7,182 bases of DNA, from the NCBI GenBank assembly GCA_003159055.1, contig PMLH01000417.1, positions 14,097-21,278 of the forward strand, in the 5' to 3' direction. The stretch comes from Myxococcales bacterium (GTDB lineage Bacteria; Myxococcota; Polyangia; Fen-1088). The notes under the pieces were generated by a model. That model had not been told where the DNA came from. It saw only the letters and a list, made by a program, of their open reading frames with translations, and ran no database searches. Both the position numbers and the translations under genes were made by a program. This document shows positions 1 through 6,112 of this stretch, piece after piece (the stretch's first letter is position 1; every line of letters starts with the position of its first letter).

Positions 1-83
1 GCCGCCAGGTTTTCGTAGCGAACCTTGATGCCAAGTTGCGTCGCGGCGGTTTCGAGAATCTCAGTCAGCTGCTCTGCTTTCAT
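1..83 (-). CDS. Small hypothetical protein, N-terminal part only (runs off left edge)
   Basis: Only the first 27 codons are present, beginning MKAEQLTEILETAATQLG and continuing IKVRYENLAA. The ATG lies 17 nt after the TAG of the histidine kinase on the same strand, so it probably belongs to the same transcript. The gap is purine-rich (AAGTAGAAGCAAG on the minus strand) but has no perfect ribosome-binding site. The visible part predicts an amphipathic helix followed by a KVRYE strand. It resembles short uncharacterised proteins I recall from delta-proteobacteria, but I cannot name a function. The start is likely because the frame opens just past the kinase stop and the residues look protein-like. 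The length, the C-terminus and any metal-binding motif are outside the window. Confidence 0.6.
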   Translation of the reverse strand, partial: MKAEQLTEILETAATQLGIKVRYENLA

Positions 84-100
84 CGTGCTTGCTTCTACTT

Positions 101-1270
101 CTACGGTTTCGCCGAGCCAACCGTTTCCAGCGCAAGGGGTAGCGATACGAAAAATGTCGTGCCCTCGCCGGGGTTGGCTTCAAAGCTGATTTGTCCGCCG
201 TGCGCCAGGACGATGTTCTTCACCACAGGCAGCCCCAACCCCGTGCCGCTGCCCGCTGGCTTGGTCGTGAAGAACGGCTCGAACACCCTGGTTCGGTCCT
301 GCTCGGGGATGCCCTCACCGTTGTCCGAGACCGCCAGCCCGAGCCATGAGTCGTTCAAGCGACAGGTTCGTACCGTGACGTTTCCGCCTCCTTCCGAAAG
401 CGATTGTGCCGCGTTGCTGACGAGGTTCGTTACCACCTGCATGATGTGGTCGCGAACCACGCGGATTTTCGGCAGGTCGACCGCCAGATAGCACAACAGT
501 TTCGCCTTGGCCGCGAAAAGCACTGGCTCGCAGAACGACAGGGCGTGCTCGACCACTTCCGAAAGATCCACGGGTTCCACCTCGCGCCCCGATGGCCTAG
601 CGTACGTCGTCAGGTCGCGCGTAAACTTGCAGATGCGCTCGGCCCCTTCTTGGATCTTCTTCAGGCGCTCGACATCGTGGGGCTCGAAGAGATTGGCCAC
701 GCGGCCCTCGAGAGCAAGGATCCCCTTGCGCAACACCGCCTCGACGCACATTTGCACCGAGGTGAGCGGATTGTTGATCTCGTGCGCGACTCCGGCGGCA
801 ATCTGGCCGACAGTTGCCAGCTTCTCGGCGTGAAGCACTTGGCTTTGCAGCCCGCGCAGGGCCGTCAGGTCGTGCCCGACGGCCATGACGGCGGTGGCTA
901 CGCCATGGGCTGCGCGCATCGGAAGGACGTTGAACGCCGCCGCGGCGATTCCGCCGGCAGCGCCCGGCAGACGCACCTCGCAACGAATCGCCTCCCCGTG
1001 TTCCGCAACCTCGCGCATGATGTCCGCCAGATCGCGGACCCCGCGCTCCGTCAACCATTCGGCAAGATTTCTGCCAAGCCCGTCGGTCTTCTTGCAACCG
1101 GTCAGGCGACTCAGGGCGGGATTCCACGCCACCAGGCGCCCGTCGAGATCCGTCACCGCGACAAGGACATCCGCCTCCTGCATCACCTGAAGAAGTCCGG
1201 CGGCAAGATCGATCCGGGCGGCCTTGATGGCGGCCGCGTCGATAGGAATGGAATCGCCTCGACGGGCCAT
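101..1270 (-). CDS. Soluble PAS-domain sensor histidine kinase (NtrB-like)
   Basis: This is a 389-residue two-component sensor kinase: it autophosphorylates a histidine and passes the phosphate to a response regulator. Domain order is a PAS domain (about 25-140, with VTDLDGRLVAWNPALSRLTG), a HisKA dimerisation domain (about 145-225, H-box GVAHEINNPL, phospho-acceptor His163) and an HATPase_c domain (about 270-380). The ATPase shows the N-box NLVSNAAQS, the G1 box DNGEGIPE, the F-box FEPFFTTK and the G2 box GTGLGL. No membrane segment or signal peptide is visible, so it should act in the cytoplasm on an internal signal. The frame stays open upstream to 1627, but that part overlaps larC and does not look like a protein. 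The ATG at 1270 shares its A with the larC TGA and follows a GAAGG, so I chose it. No response regulator is in the window. The family call is secure; ligand and partner are unknown. Confidence 0.93.
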   Translation of the reverse strand: MARRGDSIPIDAAAIKAARIDLAAGLLQVMQEADVLVAVTDLDGRLVAWNPALSRLTGCKKTDGLGRNLAEWLTERGVRDLADIMREVAEHGEAIRCEVRLPGAAGGIAAAAFNVLPMRAAHGVATAVMAVGHDLTALRGLQSQVLHAEKLATVGQIAAGVAHEINNPLTSVQMCVEAVLRKGILALEGRVANLFEPHDVERLKKIQEGAERICKFTRDLTTYARPSGREVEPVDLSEVVEHALSFCEPVLFAAKAKLLCYLAVDLPKIRVVRDHIMQVVTNLVSNAAQSLSEGGGNVTVRTCRLNDSWLGLAVSDNGEGIPEQDRTRVFEPFFTTKPAGSGTGLGLPVVKNIVLAHGGQISFEANPGEGTTFFVSLPLALETVGSAKP

Positions 1271-2655
1271 CACCTTCGCTTTCGCTGGAAGGCCAATGCG
1301 AACGCAGCCGCGCTGGCCTGGGCCACCACCCGGCGCACCGAAACCTTCGCGCGCAAGGCGAGCCGACGGCAATCCTCGAACTCGGGCGTGGCGCCGAGAA
1401 TTTCGCCGTCGCGCGCGGCAAGCTTCACCCGGATTTCGCCCCAGTCCGTCGTCACCTTGCCCATGGCCCGCGCGAGGACCGTCCGCTCGAGCCGCTGTCG
1501 GCGCAACCCGAGTGTCGTCGAATGCTCGAAAAATGCCGTCTCGACCGTTGCCAACGCCGACGGAGAGCAAAGCGCCGACACCTCGAGCGCCGGCCGTCCC
1601 TTCTTCATGAGGATCGGTGTGAACCAAACGTCGAGCGCTCCCACCGCAAACAGCGCGCTCATCAGCGGCTCGGCAAGCTGAGGATTCATGTCGTCGATGT
1701 TCGCCGAAACGCAGACGATCTCCGGTTCCGACGGCGGCAGGGCCTGCCCCAGCGCTTCGCCCAGCACCACGCGAAGCACGTTCGGCCGATCCGCAAATTC
1801 GCGCGTCCCGGCGCCAAAACCCTGTGCCTGCAGTCGCATCGGCGGCGGCGCGCCGAACGACGTCACCACCGCGGCCAGAATCGCGGCTCCAGTCGGCGTC
1901 GTCAGCTCACCCTTCCCTTCACATTGCACCGGTATCCCTCGAAGAAGCGCCGCCGTCGCTGGCGCTGGCACCGGCATCAGCCCGTGCGCAGTCCGAATCA
2001 ACCCACTGCCAAGCACCGGGACCGTGGACGTCACCGCCGAAGGCTCCAGCCAGTCAATCGCCGCTGCCGCCCCCACGATGTCCGCGATCGAGTCCCACGC
2101 GCCCACCTCATGAAAAGCGACTTTCTCAATCTCAACTCCGTGCAACGCCCCCTCCACCGTCGCAATCCGCTCGAAAATATCCCCCGCCAACTTCTTCGCC
2201 CCCGCCTCCAGCTTCGCCCCACGAAGCAGCCGCCGGATCTCCGCATATCTGCGGTGCTCATGCCCGCCCTCATGCCCGTGGCCGGATCCGTGGCCGGTTC
2301 CGGATCCGTGGCCGGTTCCGTGGCCGTGGCCGGTTCCGTGGCCGTGGTCGTGGCCGTCCCCGTGGCCGTGGTCGTCGCCGTGGTCGTGGCCGTGGCCGTC
2401 CCCGTGGTCGTGGTCATCCGCCGCCGCCCTCTCCTTCCCCGGCCACCCCACCACAAAACCCAGCCCCACAAACGCCCCTCTCTTCCTCTTTTCAAACCCA
2501 ACCTTCAACCCCGCAATTCCCATCCCCTTGACCGCATCCCGAACCACCTTCTCGGGCACCCCCGCATCGACCAAGGCCGCAACTGTCATATCCCCCGCGA
2601 TCCCCGAGCAAGGATCGAAGTGCAGGTGCAGCCCTTTTCCGATCTTCCCTGTCAT
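1270..2655 (-). CDS. larC: LarC, nickel insertion protein for the pincer nucleotide cofactor
   Basis: LarC is the CTP-dependent nickel chelatase that inserts Ni into pyridinium-3,5-bisthiocarboxylic acid mononucleotide, completing the NPN cofactor of LarA-type enzymes. The 461-residue product shows the N-terminal family signature HFDPCSGIAGDMT (12-24), then FHEVGAWDSIADIVGAAAA (181-199), PVPAPATAALLRGIPV (228-243) and GELTTPTGAA (249-258). The LarC2-like half has NIDDMNPQ (319-326), PILMKKGRP (347-355) and FFEHSTTLGLRRQ (375-387). A His/Gly/Asp-rich linker at 81-134 contains 18 His in 54 residues and probably stores or delivers nickel. In Lactiplantibacillus plantarum LarC needs a programmed frameshift; here both halves lie in one continuous frame. 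The start ATG overlaps the larB stop as ATGA, and the stop TGA overlaps the histidine kinase ATG by one base, indicating translational coupling on both sides. Confidence 0.93.
   Translation of the reverse strand: MTGKIGKGLHLHFDPCSGIAGDMTVAALVDAGVPEKVVRDAVKGMGIAGLKVGFEKRKRGAFVGLGFVVGWPGKERAAADDHDHGDGHGHDHGDDHGHGDGHDHGHGTGHGHGTGHGSGTGHGSGHGHEGGHEHRRYAEIRRLLRGAKLEAGAKKLAGDIFERIATVEGALHGVEIEKVAFHEVGAWDSIADIVGAAAAIDWLEPSAVTSTVPVLGSGLIRTAHGLMPVPAPATAALLRGIPVQCEGKGELTTPTGAAILAAVVTSFGAPPPMRLQAQGFGAGTREFADRPNVLRVVLGEALGQALPPSEPEIVCVSANIDDMNPQLAEPLMSALFAVGALDVWFTPILMKKGRPALEVSALCSPSALATVETAFFEHSTTLGLRRQRLERTVLARAMGKVTTDWGEIRVKLAARDGEILGATPEFEDCRRLALRAKVSVRRVVAQASAAAFALAFQRKRR
2254..2415 (-). repeat. 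Low-complexity His-Gly coding repeat within larC, with an 18-bp exact tandem duplication
   Basis: On the plus strand this stretch is a run of GTGGCC, GTGGTC, GGATCC and GGTTCC hexamers. On the minus strand it encodes residues 81-134 of LarC, mostly GH, DH, GHGT and GHGS units. An exact 18-bp unit (ggatccgtggccggttcc) occurs twice in direct succession at 2284-2301 and 2302-2319, coding GTGHGS twice. Hexamer periodicity keeps the frame, so the copy number could vary between strains without breaking the gene. The other reading frames also stay open here purely because of the repeat. The metal-binding role is inferred from composition. Confidence 0.9.
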
Positions 2656-3410
2656 GACGTCGGCACCCGATTGAGCAGCGAAGCCATGCGTCCGGCCCCG
2701 AATCCGTTGTCGATGTTCACCACCGCAACGCCCGTGGCGCAGGAATTCAGCATGGTCAGCAGCGCCGAAATTCCGCCGAGCGAGGCGCCGTAGCCGATGC
2801 TGGTCGGGACGGCAATCACCGGGCGCGAGAACAGCCCCGCCACCACGGTCGGCAACACGCCATCCATTCCCGCAACTGCCACCAGGACCTCGGCCTTCTC
2901 GACGGTCTCCCTGTGCGCGAGCAACCTGTGCAGCCCCGCAACGCCAACGTCGAAAACGCGCACGACCTTGTTCCCGTCGAGCTCGGCCGTGGTCGCCGCT
3001 TCCTCGGCCACCGGTATGTCCGCGGTTCCCGCCGAGAGCACGGCAATTGTCCCGCGCCCGCGCGTCGGCTCGGGCACCGGCCCGGCCACCATGATCCGCG
3101 CGGCTTCGATGTAGCGAGCGTGCGGCATGGCCGCCCCGACCTCTCTCGCCATCTCCGGCAGCACGCGGGTCGCCATCACGATGGCCCCATCACGTCCCAG
3201 CTCGACCAGCAAGGTCGCGATTTGCGTCGCAGTCTTGCCAGTGCCAAAAATGACCTCGGGAAATCCAGTCCGCAGATGCCGGTGGGTGTCGGCGTGGGCG
3301 AAGCCGAGCGCGCGAAACGGAAGGTCGCGCAACTCTCGCATCGCCTCGTCGAGGTCGGTTCCTCCGTTGCGGACGGATTCGAGCAAAGCACGCAAGCGTT
3401 CTGGATTCAC
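2652..3410 (-). CDS. larB: LarB, pyridinium-3,5-biscarboxylic acid mononucleotide synthase
   Basis: LarB carboxylates and hydrolyses nicotinic acid adenine dinucleotide to pyridinium-3,5-biscarboxylic acid mononucleotide, the first step of the nickel-pincer nucleotide pathway; LarE and LarC follow. The product is 252 residues, the usual family length. After an N-terminal helical part (RLRALLESVRNGG, DEAMRELRDLPF) and the conserved GFPEVIFGTGKT (49-60), a PurE/AIR-carboxylase-like domain runs from about 120 to 245. It contains SAGTADIPVAEEA (126-138), GMDGVLPTVVAGL (181-193), PTSIGYGASLGG (202-213) and NSCATGVAVVNIDNGFGAG (222-240). Cys224 matches the position of the cysteine reported to bind the substrate in the L. 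plantarum enzyme. The start is GTG: a minus-strand AAGG at 3421-3418 sits 7 nt before it and no in-frame ATG lies upstream. It overlaps larC by 4 nt (ATGA). The 65-bp gap to the upstream kinase gene shows no terminator. Confidence 0.95.
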   Translation of the reverse strand: MNPERLRALLESVRNGGTDLDEAMRELRDLPFRALGFAHADTHRHLRTGFPEVIFGTGKTATQIATLLVELGRDGAIVMATRVLPEMAREVGAAMPHARYIEAARIMVAGPVPEPTRGRGTIAVLSAGTADIPVAEEAATTAELDGNKVVRVFDVGVAGLHRLLAHRETVEKAEVLVAVAGMDGVLPTVVAGLFSRPVIAVPTSIGYGASLGGISALLTMLNSCATGVAVVNIDNGFGAGRMASLLNRVPTS

Positions 3411-3425
3411 GGATTCACCTTAGCA
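3411..3425 (-). promoter_or_regulatory. larB: Ribosome-binding site deciding the larB GTG start
   Basis: The minus strand reads TAAGGTGAATCC and then the GTG start. AAGG (3421-3418) is 7 nt from the GTG at 3410. An upstream GTG (3418-3416) begins the four-codon frame GTG-AAT-CCG-TGA, whose stop overlaps the real GTG. The octamer ggattcac is tandemly duplicated at 3403-3418 and creates both GTGs. Confidence 0.6.
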
Positions 3426-3475
3426 GACTTGCTGGTGTTGAGCAGTCCCAGCCCGACGGTCGTCGTCACGGTCGA

Positions 3476-5002
3476 TCATGCCGGGGCCGCGGGCGATTCC
3501 CCGTCCGCAACTTCCCCAAGATTGCGAACCTCGTAGATCACTCGGGTTCTTGCCGCCCGGTCGTGCAGCGTCTGCCGATCGCGGTCGACGATTGCGAACA
3601 AGAACCCCGCCAACCAGGGCACCGCAACCACCAAGTTCGGCACCAACATCGTCCGCAAGAGCACATCCACGCCACGGTCCCAGATCGGCATCGGGCTCGC
3701 GCCCACCGCCCCTATCAAGCGGTTCTTGGCCTCGAAAAGGTCCGTCACTGCGCCAACTTGCAGACGGACCATCACCAACGCCGCGAGGGGTCCCCAAAAC
3801 TCGACCGCAAATCGCAACAGCAGCCCCGGCACGCGCACCCGCTTGGTCGTTCCGACGATGTGCAGGCCGAGCAGCCGCTTGCCCAGCGTCTTGCCCCACA
3901 GCCTGTGCGTGACCAGGTAGTAGGTGCCAAACAAGACCAGCCAGATTTGTGTCGCCGCCTGCTGCGTCCACGACAGCGTCGCCGCCACGATCTGCCCGAG
4001 CGGAGCAAACAACATCAGGTCGATGGCCAAGGCGACGCCGCGCGGAAGCAACCCAGCCGCGACCCTTGGTTTCGGCCGCACCGATTCCAGCTTGGAGAGC
4101 AGGTCGTCGTAACTTTGCGGACGCCTGCGTGGATCCGCGTCCATCATTTCCAGGATGAGCTGGCGCAGCCGCCAAGGCGCAACAGCATCGGGAATCGACG
4201 GGCGTGGCGCGCTCCGGTGCATCTCGGCCATGGCCTCCAGGTTGTCGGCCTTGAAGGGAACCTGCCCCGTCAGCAGCTCATAGAACGTGACCGCCAACGT
4301 GTAGATGTCGCTGCGAAAATCGGTGGCTGCCCCGGAGATTTGCTCCGGCGCCGCGTAGTACGGAGTTCCCACGAAACGCCCGGACGCCTTCTCCTCGGAG
4401 GTCGCCAGCCCAAAATCCGCCACTTTGATCTCGGCATGCGGAACGCCGGCGGCGGCCTCGCAAAGCAGGATGTTGGAAGGCTTGATGTCGCGGTGGATCA
4501 TCCCGCGCGCTTGGGCCGTCGCCAGGGCGCGCGCGGTTTGGATGACGTAGTCCGTGGCGTCGCCCCAAGGAATCGGCCCCGTTGCTTCCAGCAGCTCGGC
4601 GAGCGTCTTGCCTCGCACATACTCCATGACGAAGTACGGCGCGTCCTCGAAATGTCCGATGTAATAGATCGTGACGACGTTCCGGTGCTGCAGCCGCGCC
4701 TGCGCCCGAGCCTCGTCGACCAAGCGCTTGGTCAGCGCGGGATTTTGCGCCAGCTCGCGACGCAGCAGCTTCAGCGCCACCGGACGATCGAGCGACAGAT
4801 CGTGTCCCAGGTACACGCGCCCCATGCCTCCCTCGCCCAGCACGCCGCGAATCTCGAAGTGGTCGATGTGCTTGCCGACCAGCGGATCGATTCCCGCCTC
4901 CGGGGCGGGCGGCGGCGGACGATCGGCATCGTAGGCGGTCGCGGCAAACGCTCGCCCGGCGCTCGGGGTCTCGCTGACGGTTTGGGCTTCCGACCACGCC
5001 AT
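3476..5002 (-). CDS. Hanks-type Ser/Thr protein kinase with C-terminal RDD membrane domain
   Basis: The 508-residue product phosphorylates Ser/Thr on unknown targets. Residues 1-45 are an Ala/Pro-rich leader. The kinase domain (about 48-305) has every key motif: P-loop GEGGMGRVYLG (56-66), VALK with Lys78, helix-C Glu97, catalytic loop HRDIKPSN (170-177, Asp172), DFG (196-198), GTPYYAAPE (212-220) and RSDIYTLAV (230-238), so it should be active. After a short linker (306-318) comes an RDD-family domain with hydrophobic stretches at about 322-342, 352-366, 396-413 and 448-471. It ends in the typical VDRDRQTLHDRAARTRVI (472-489). Bacterial Ser/Thr kinases usually carry one membrane span and an extracellular sensor; here the membrane part is the RDD module, whose function in such fusions is not known. 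The ATG at 5002 gives the longest kinase frame but has no close ribosome-binding site. The gene follows the deacetylase by 34 bp. Confidence 0.93.
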   Translation of the reverse strand: MAWSEAQTVSETPSAGRAFAATAYDADRPPPPAPEAGIDPLVGKHIDHFEIRGVLGEGGMGRVYLGHDLSLDRPVALKLLRRELAQNPALTKRLVDEARAQARLQHRNVVTIYYIGHFEDAPYFVMEYVRGKTLAELLEATGPIPWGDATDYVIQTARALATAQARGMIHRDIKPSNILLCEAAAGVPHAEIKVADFGLATSEEKASGRFVGTPYYAAPEQISGAATDFRSDIYTLAVTFYELLTGQVPFKADNLEAMAEMHRSAPRPSIPDAVAPWRLRQLILEMMDADPRRRPQSYDDLLSKLESVRPKPRVAAGLLPRGVALAIDLMLFAPLGQIVAATLSWTQQAATQIWLVLFGTYYLVTHRLWGKTLGKRLLGLHIVGTTKRVRVPGLLLRFAVEFWGPLAALVMVRLQVGAVTDLFEAKNRLIGAVGASPMPIWDRGVDVLLRTMLVPNLVVAVPWLAGFLFAIVDRDRQTLHDRAARTRVIYEVRNLGEVADGESPAAPA

Positions 5003-5013
5003 CGGACGCCAGC

Positions 5014-5040
5014 ATAGCCTCGCTCCTTGCGCGAGGCTAT
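5014..5040 (-). other. Perfect 10-bp hairpin spanning the deacetylase stop, with SD-like loop
   Basis: The arms atagcctcgc (5014-5023) and gcgaggctat (5031-5040) are perfectly complementary around a 7-base loop that reads GCAAGGA on the minus strand. The deacetylase TAG (5039-5037) lies inside the stem, and the kinase ATG begins 12 bases beyond it. No T-tract follows on the minus strand, so a classic intrinsic terminator is unlikely. It could damp read-through, stabilise the upstream mRNA 3' end, or hide the AAGGAG (5029-5024) that could serve the kinase. The role is inferred; the structure is directly visible. Confidence 0.65.
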
Positions 5041-6044
5041 TCCTTCGCGAAGTGCTCGGCGGCTTCCGCCAGCGTCACAAAGCTCGCGCCCGCGGCACGC
5101 GCCTGCGAGAGCGTGGCGTCGAGCGCCGCACGCTTGCGTGCCAAAGGCACGCGAAGATCGGGCTGCTTGGCAATCAACGCCGAGGAGTACCCATCGGCGG
5201 CAGCGTCGGCGAGGTCGATGCCGTGCAGCTCCAGATTGAAGTGCGGCGTGGTCAGGGCACTCGCGACCAAGCGGCGCCGCAACCACTCTGGCGACAAGAC
5301 GAGGCTCGTGCCGATCACGTGCACTCGCAGGGTCGGCGTGACCGTCACCGGCAGCTCGATGATGGGAAGCCGCCCGCGACGGTAGGGCGCGCCGGCCGCG
5401 GGTCGGTAAGGCACACGCGGCGCCGCCAGCACTTTCGGGCTGCCCAACATGCTGCCCGATTTCCGCCCAGCGACTCGAATCGCGGCCATGACGGCGGCCT
5501 TGGCCAGGTAGTACGGAATCGCGGGAAACGTCGACGAGTCGTAGCGATAGCCTCGCTCGACCAGAAGCTCGATTAGCTCGGCCGAGATCTCGTAGCCGGG
5601 CGCCCGAAACCCGACCGGCGGACACACGCATGCCGCGGCGAGGACCGCGTGGGCGCGATCCAGCTCGGCGGCCATCCCCGCGCGACCGAGACGGACTAGG
5701 TCGTAGGGGTGGCTGTAGGTGTGGCTGGCGATTTCGTGACCCGCGCGCGCCAAGTCAGCAACGATGGCCTTGCCTTCCGGATCTTCCTCCAAGTCCTTGG
5801 CGACGACGAAGAAGGTCGCGGAAATGCCGTGCGCTGAGAACAGGTCGCCGAGCCGCGGTAGCGCCCGCCGCAGAATCGAGAATTTCGCGTCTCCCGACGG
5901 CCCGTCGGCAAGCGCATGAATGCGGTGATAGCAAGCCACGGCGTCGAGATCGACGGAGACGGAAGCTAGAGGCGAATGCACACCCGAATGGTAGTCGGTG
6001 AGGATGGCAAGCTCAAGGTTGAGCCGACTCGCGACATCGGTCAT
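5037..6044 (-). CDS. Polysaccharide deacetylase-like protein (NodB homology / CE4 superfamily)
   Basis: The 335-residue product has the carbohydrate esterase 4 fold signatures. Motif 1 is SVDLDAV (30-36, Asp32 and Asp34) rather than the usual TFDD. The zinc-binding motif 2 is SHTYSHP (107-113, His108 and His112). Motif 3 is FRAPGYEIS (146-154), and LELHGID (271-277, His274) matches the C-terminal LxLH motif. ATFFVVAKDLE and AGHEIASH are also typical. CE4 enzymes are metal-dependent N- or O-deacetylases of glycans, and some relatives hydrolyse C-N bonds; the substrate here cannot be read from the sequence. No signal peptide is visible, so it probably acts in the cytoplasm or on intracellular precursors. 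The ATG at 6044 has only a weak AGCGGG upstream; a GTG at codon 22 (5981-5979), nearer the conserved core, is an alternative. It is the first gene of the minus-strand run visible here. Confidence 0.87.
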   Translation of the reverse strand: MTDVASRLNLELAILTDYHSGVHSPLASVSVDLDAVACYHRIHALADGPSGDAKFSILRRALPRLGDLFSAHGISATFFVVAKDLEEDPEGKAIVADLARAGHEIASHTYSHPYDLVRLGRAGMAAELDRAHAVLAAACVCPPVGFRAPGYEISAELIELLVERGYRYDSSTFPAIPYYLAKAAVMAAIRVAGRKSGSMLGSPKVLAAPRVPYRPAAGAPYRRGRLPIIELPVTVTPTLRVHVIGTSLVLSPEWLRRRLVASALTTPHFNLELHGIDLADAAADGYSSALIAKQPDLRVPLARKRAALDATLSQARAAGASFVTLAEAAEHFAKE

Positions 6045-6112
6045 GGCCCGCTAAACATCGTTGCCTTTTCAACCGATGTCAGCGTTGACACCGGTCCGGC
6101 CAGGAACACGCA
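6045..6112. promoter_or_regulatory. Divergent intergenic region with an imperfect inverted repeat
   Basis: These 68 bp separate the deacetylase (leftward) from the plus-strand histidine kinase (rightward) and must hold control signals for both unless transcription enters from outside. An inverted repeat acatcgttg (6055-6063) / caa-c-cgatgt (6070-6079) has a 6-base loop and one bulged C. A further gacatcgg at 6033-6040 is the exact complement of ccgatgtc at 6073-6080. TTGACA occurs at 6085-6090 on the plus strand, but no good -10 lies at the right distance and transcription would begin after the TTG start. I see no confident promoter. Confidence 0.35.
6102..6106 (+). promoter_or_regulatory. 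Ribosome-binding site for the TTG-initiated histidine kinase
   Basis: AGGAA lies 6 nt before the TTG at 6113. The in-frame TGA at 6086-6088 leaves no ATG or GTG between it and this TTG, so the motif supports the TTG start. Confidence 0.55.

Noticed and set aside
1271..1627. N-terminal extension of the histidine kinase frame up to 1627
   Set aside because: This part overlaps the larC end in another frame and is Arg/Gly-rich without domain features. The coupled ATG at 1270 leads directly into the PAS domain.
404..1681. Long plus-strand open frame (425 codons) opposite the histidine kinase and the end of larC
   Set aside because: It is antisense to two genes with clear family motifs; its Arg/His/Gln-rich translation shows no domain and is typical of a GC-rich shadow frame.
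2278..2420. Short repeats as a CRISPR array or a regulatory satellite
   Set aside because: The hexamer-based repeats have no spacers and encode an in-frame His-Gly linker in LarC.
1522..2793. Plus-strand open frame (423 codons) opposite larC
   Set aside because: It stays open because of the GC-rich code and the His-Gly repeat. The translation is runs of Val/Ala/Arg with no recognisable domain.
3563..5017. Plus-strand open frame (484 codons) opposite the Ser/Thr kinase
   Set aside because: The opposite strand carries a complete kinase motif set. This translation has no domain and only mirrors the codon bias of the kinase.
5014..5040. Intrinsic terminator after the deacetylase gene
   Set aside because: The stem is strong, but no T-tract follows on the minus strand and the next gene starts 12 bases later, so it is listed as a hairpin of unknown role.
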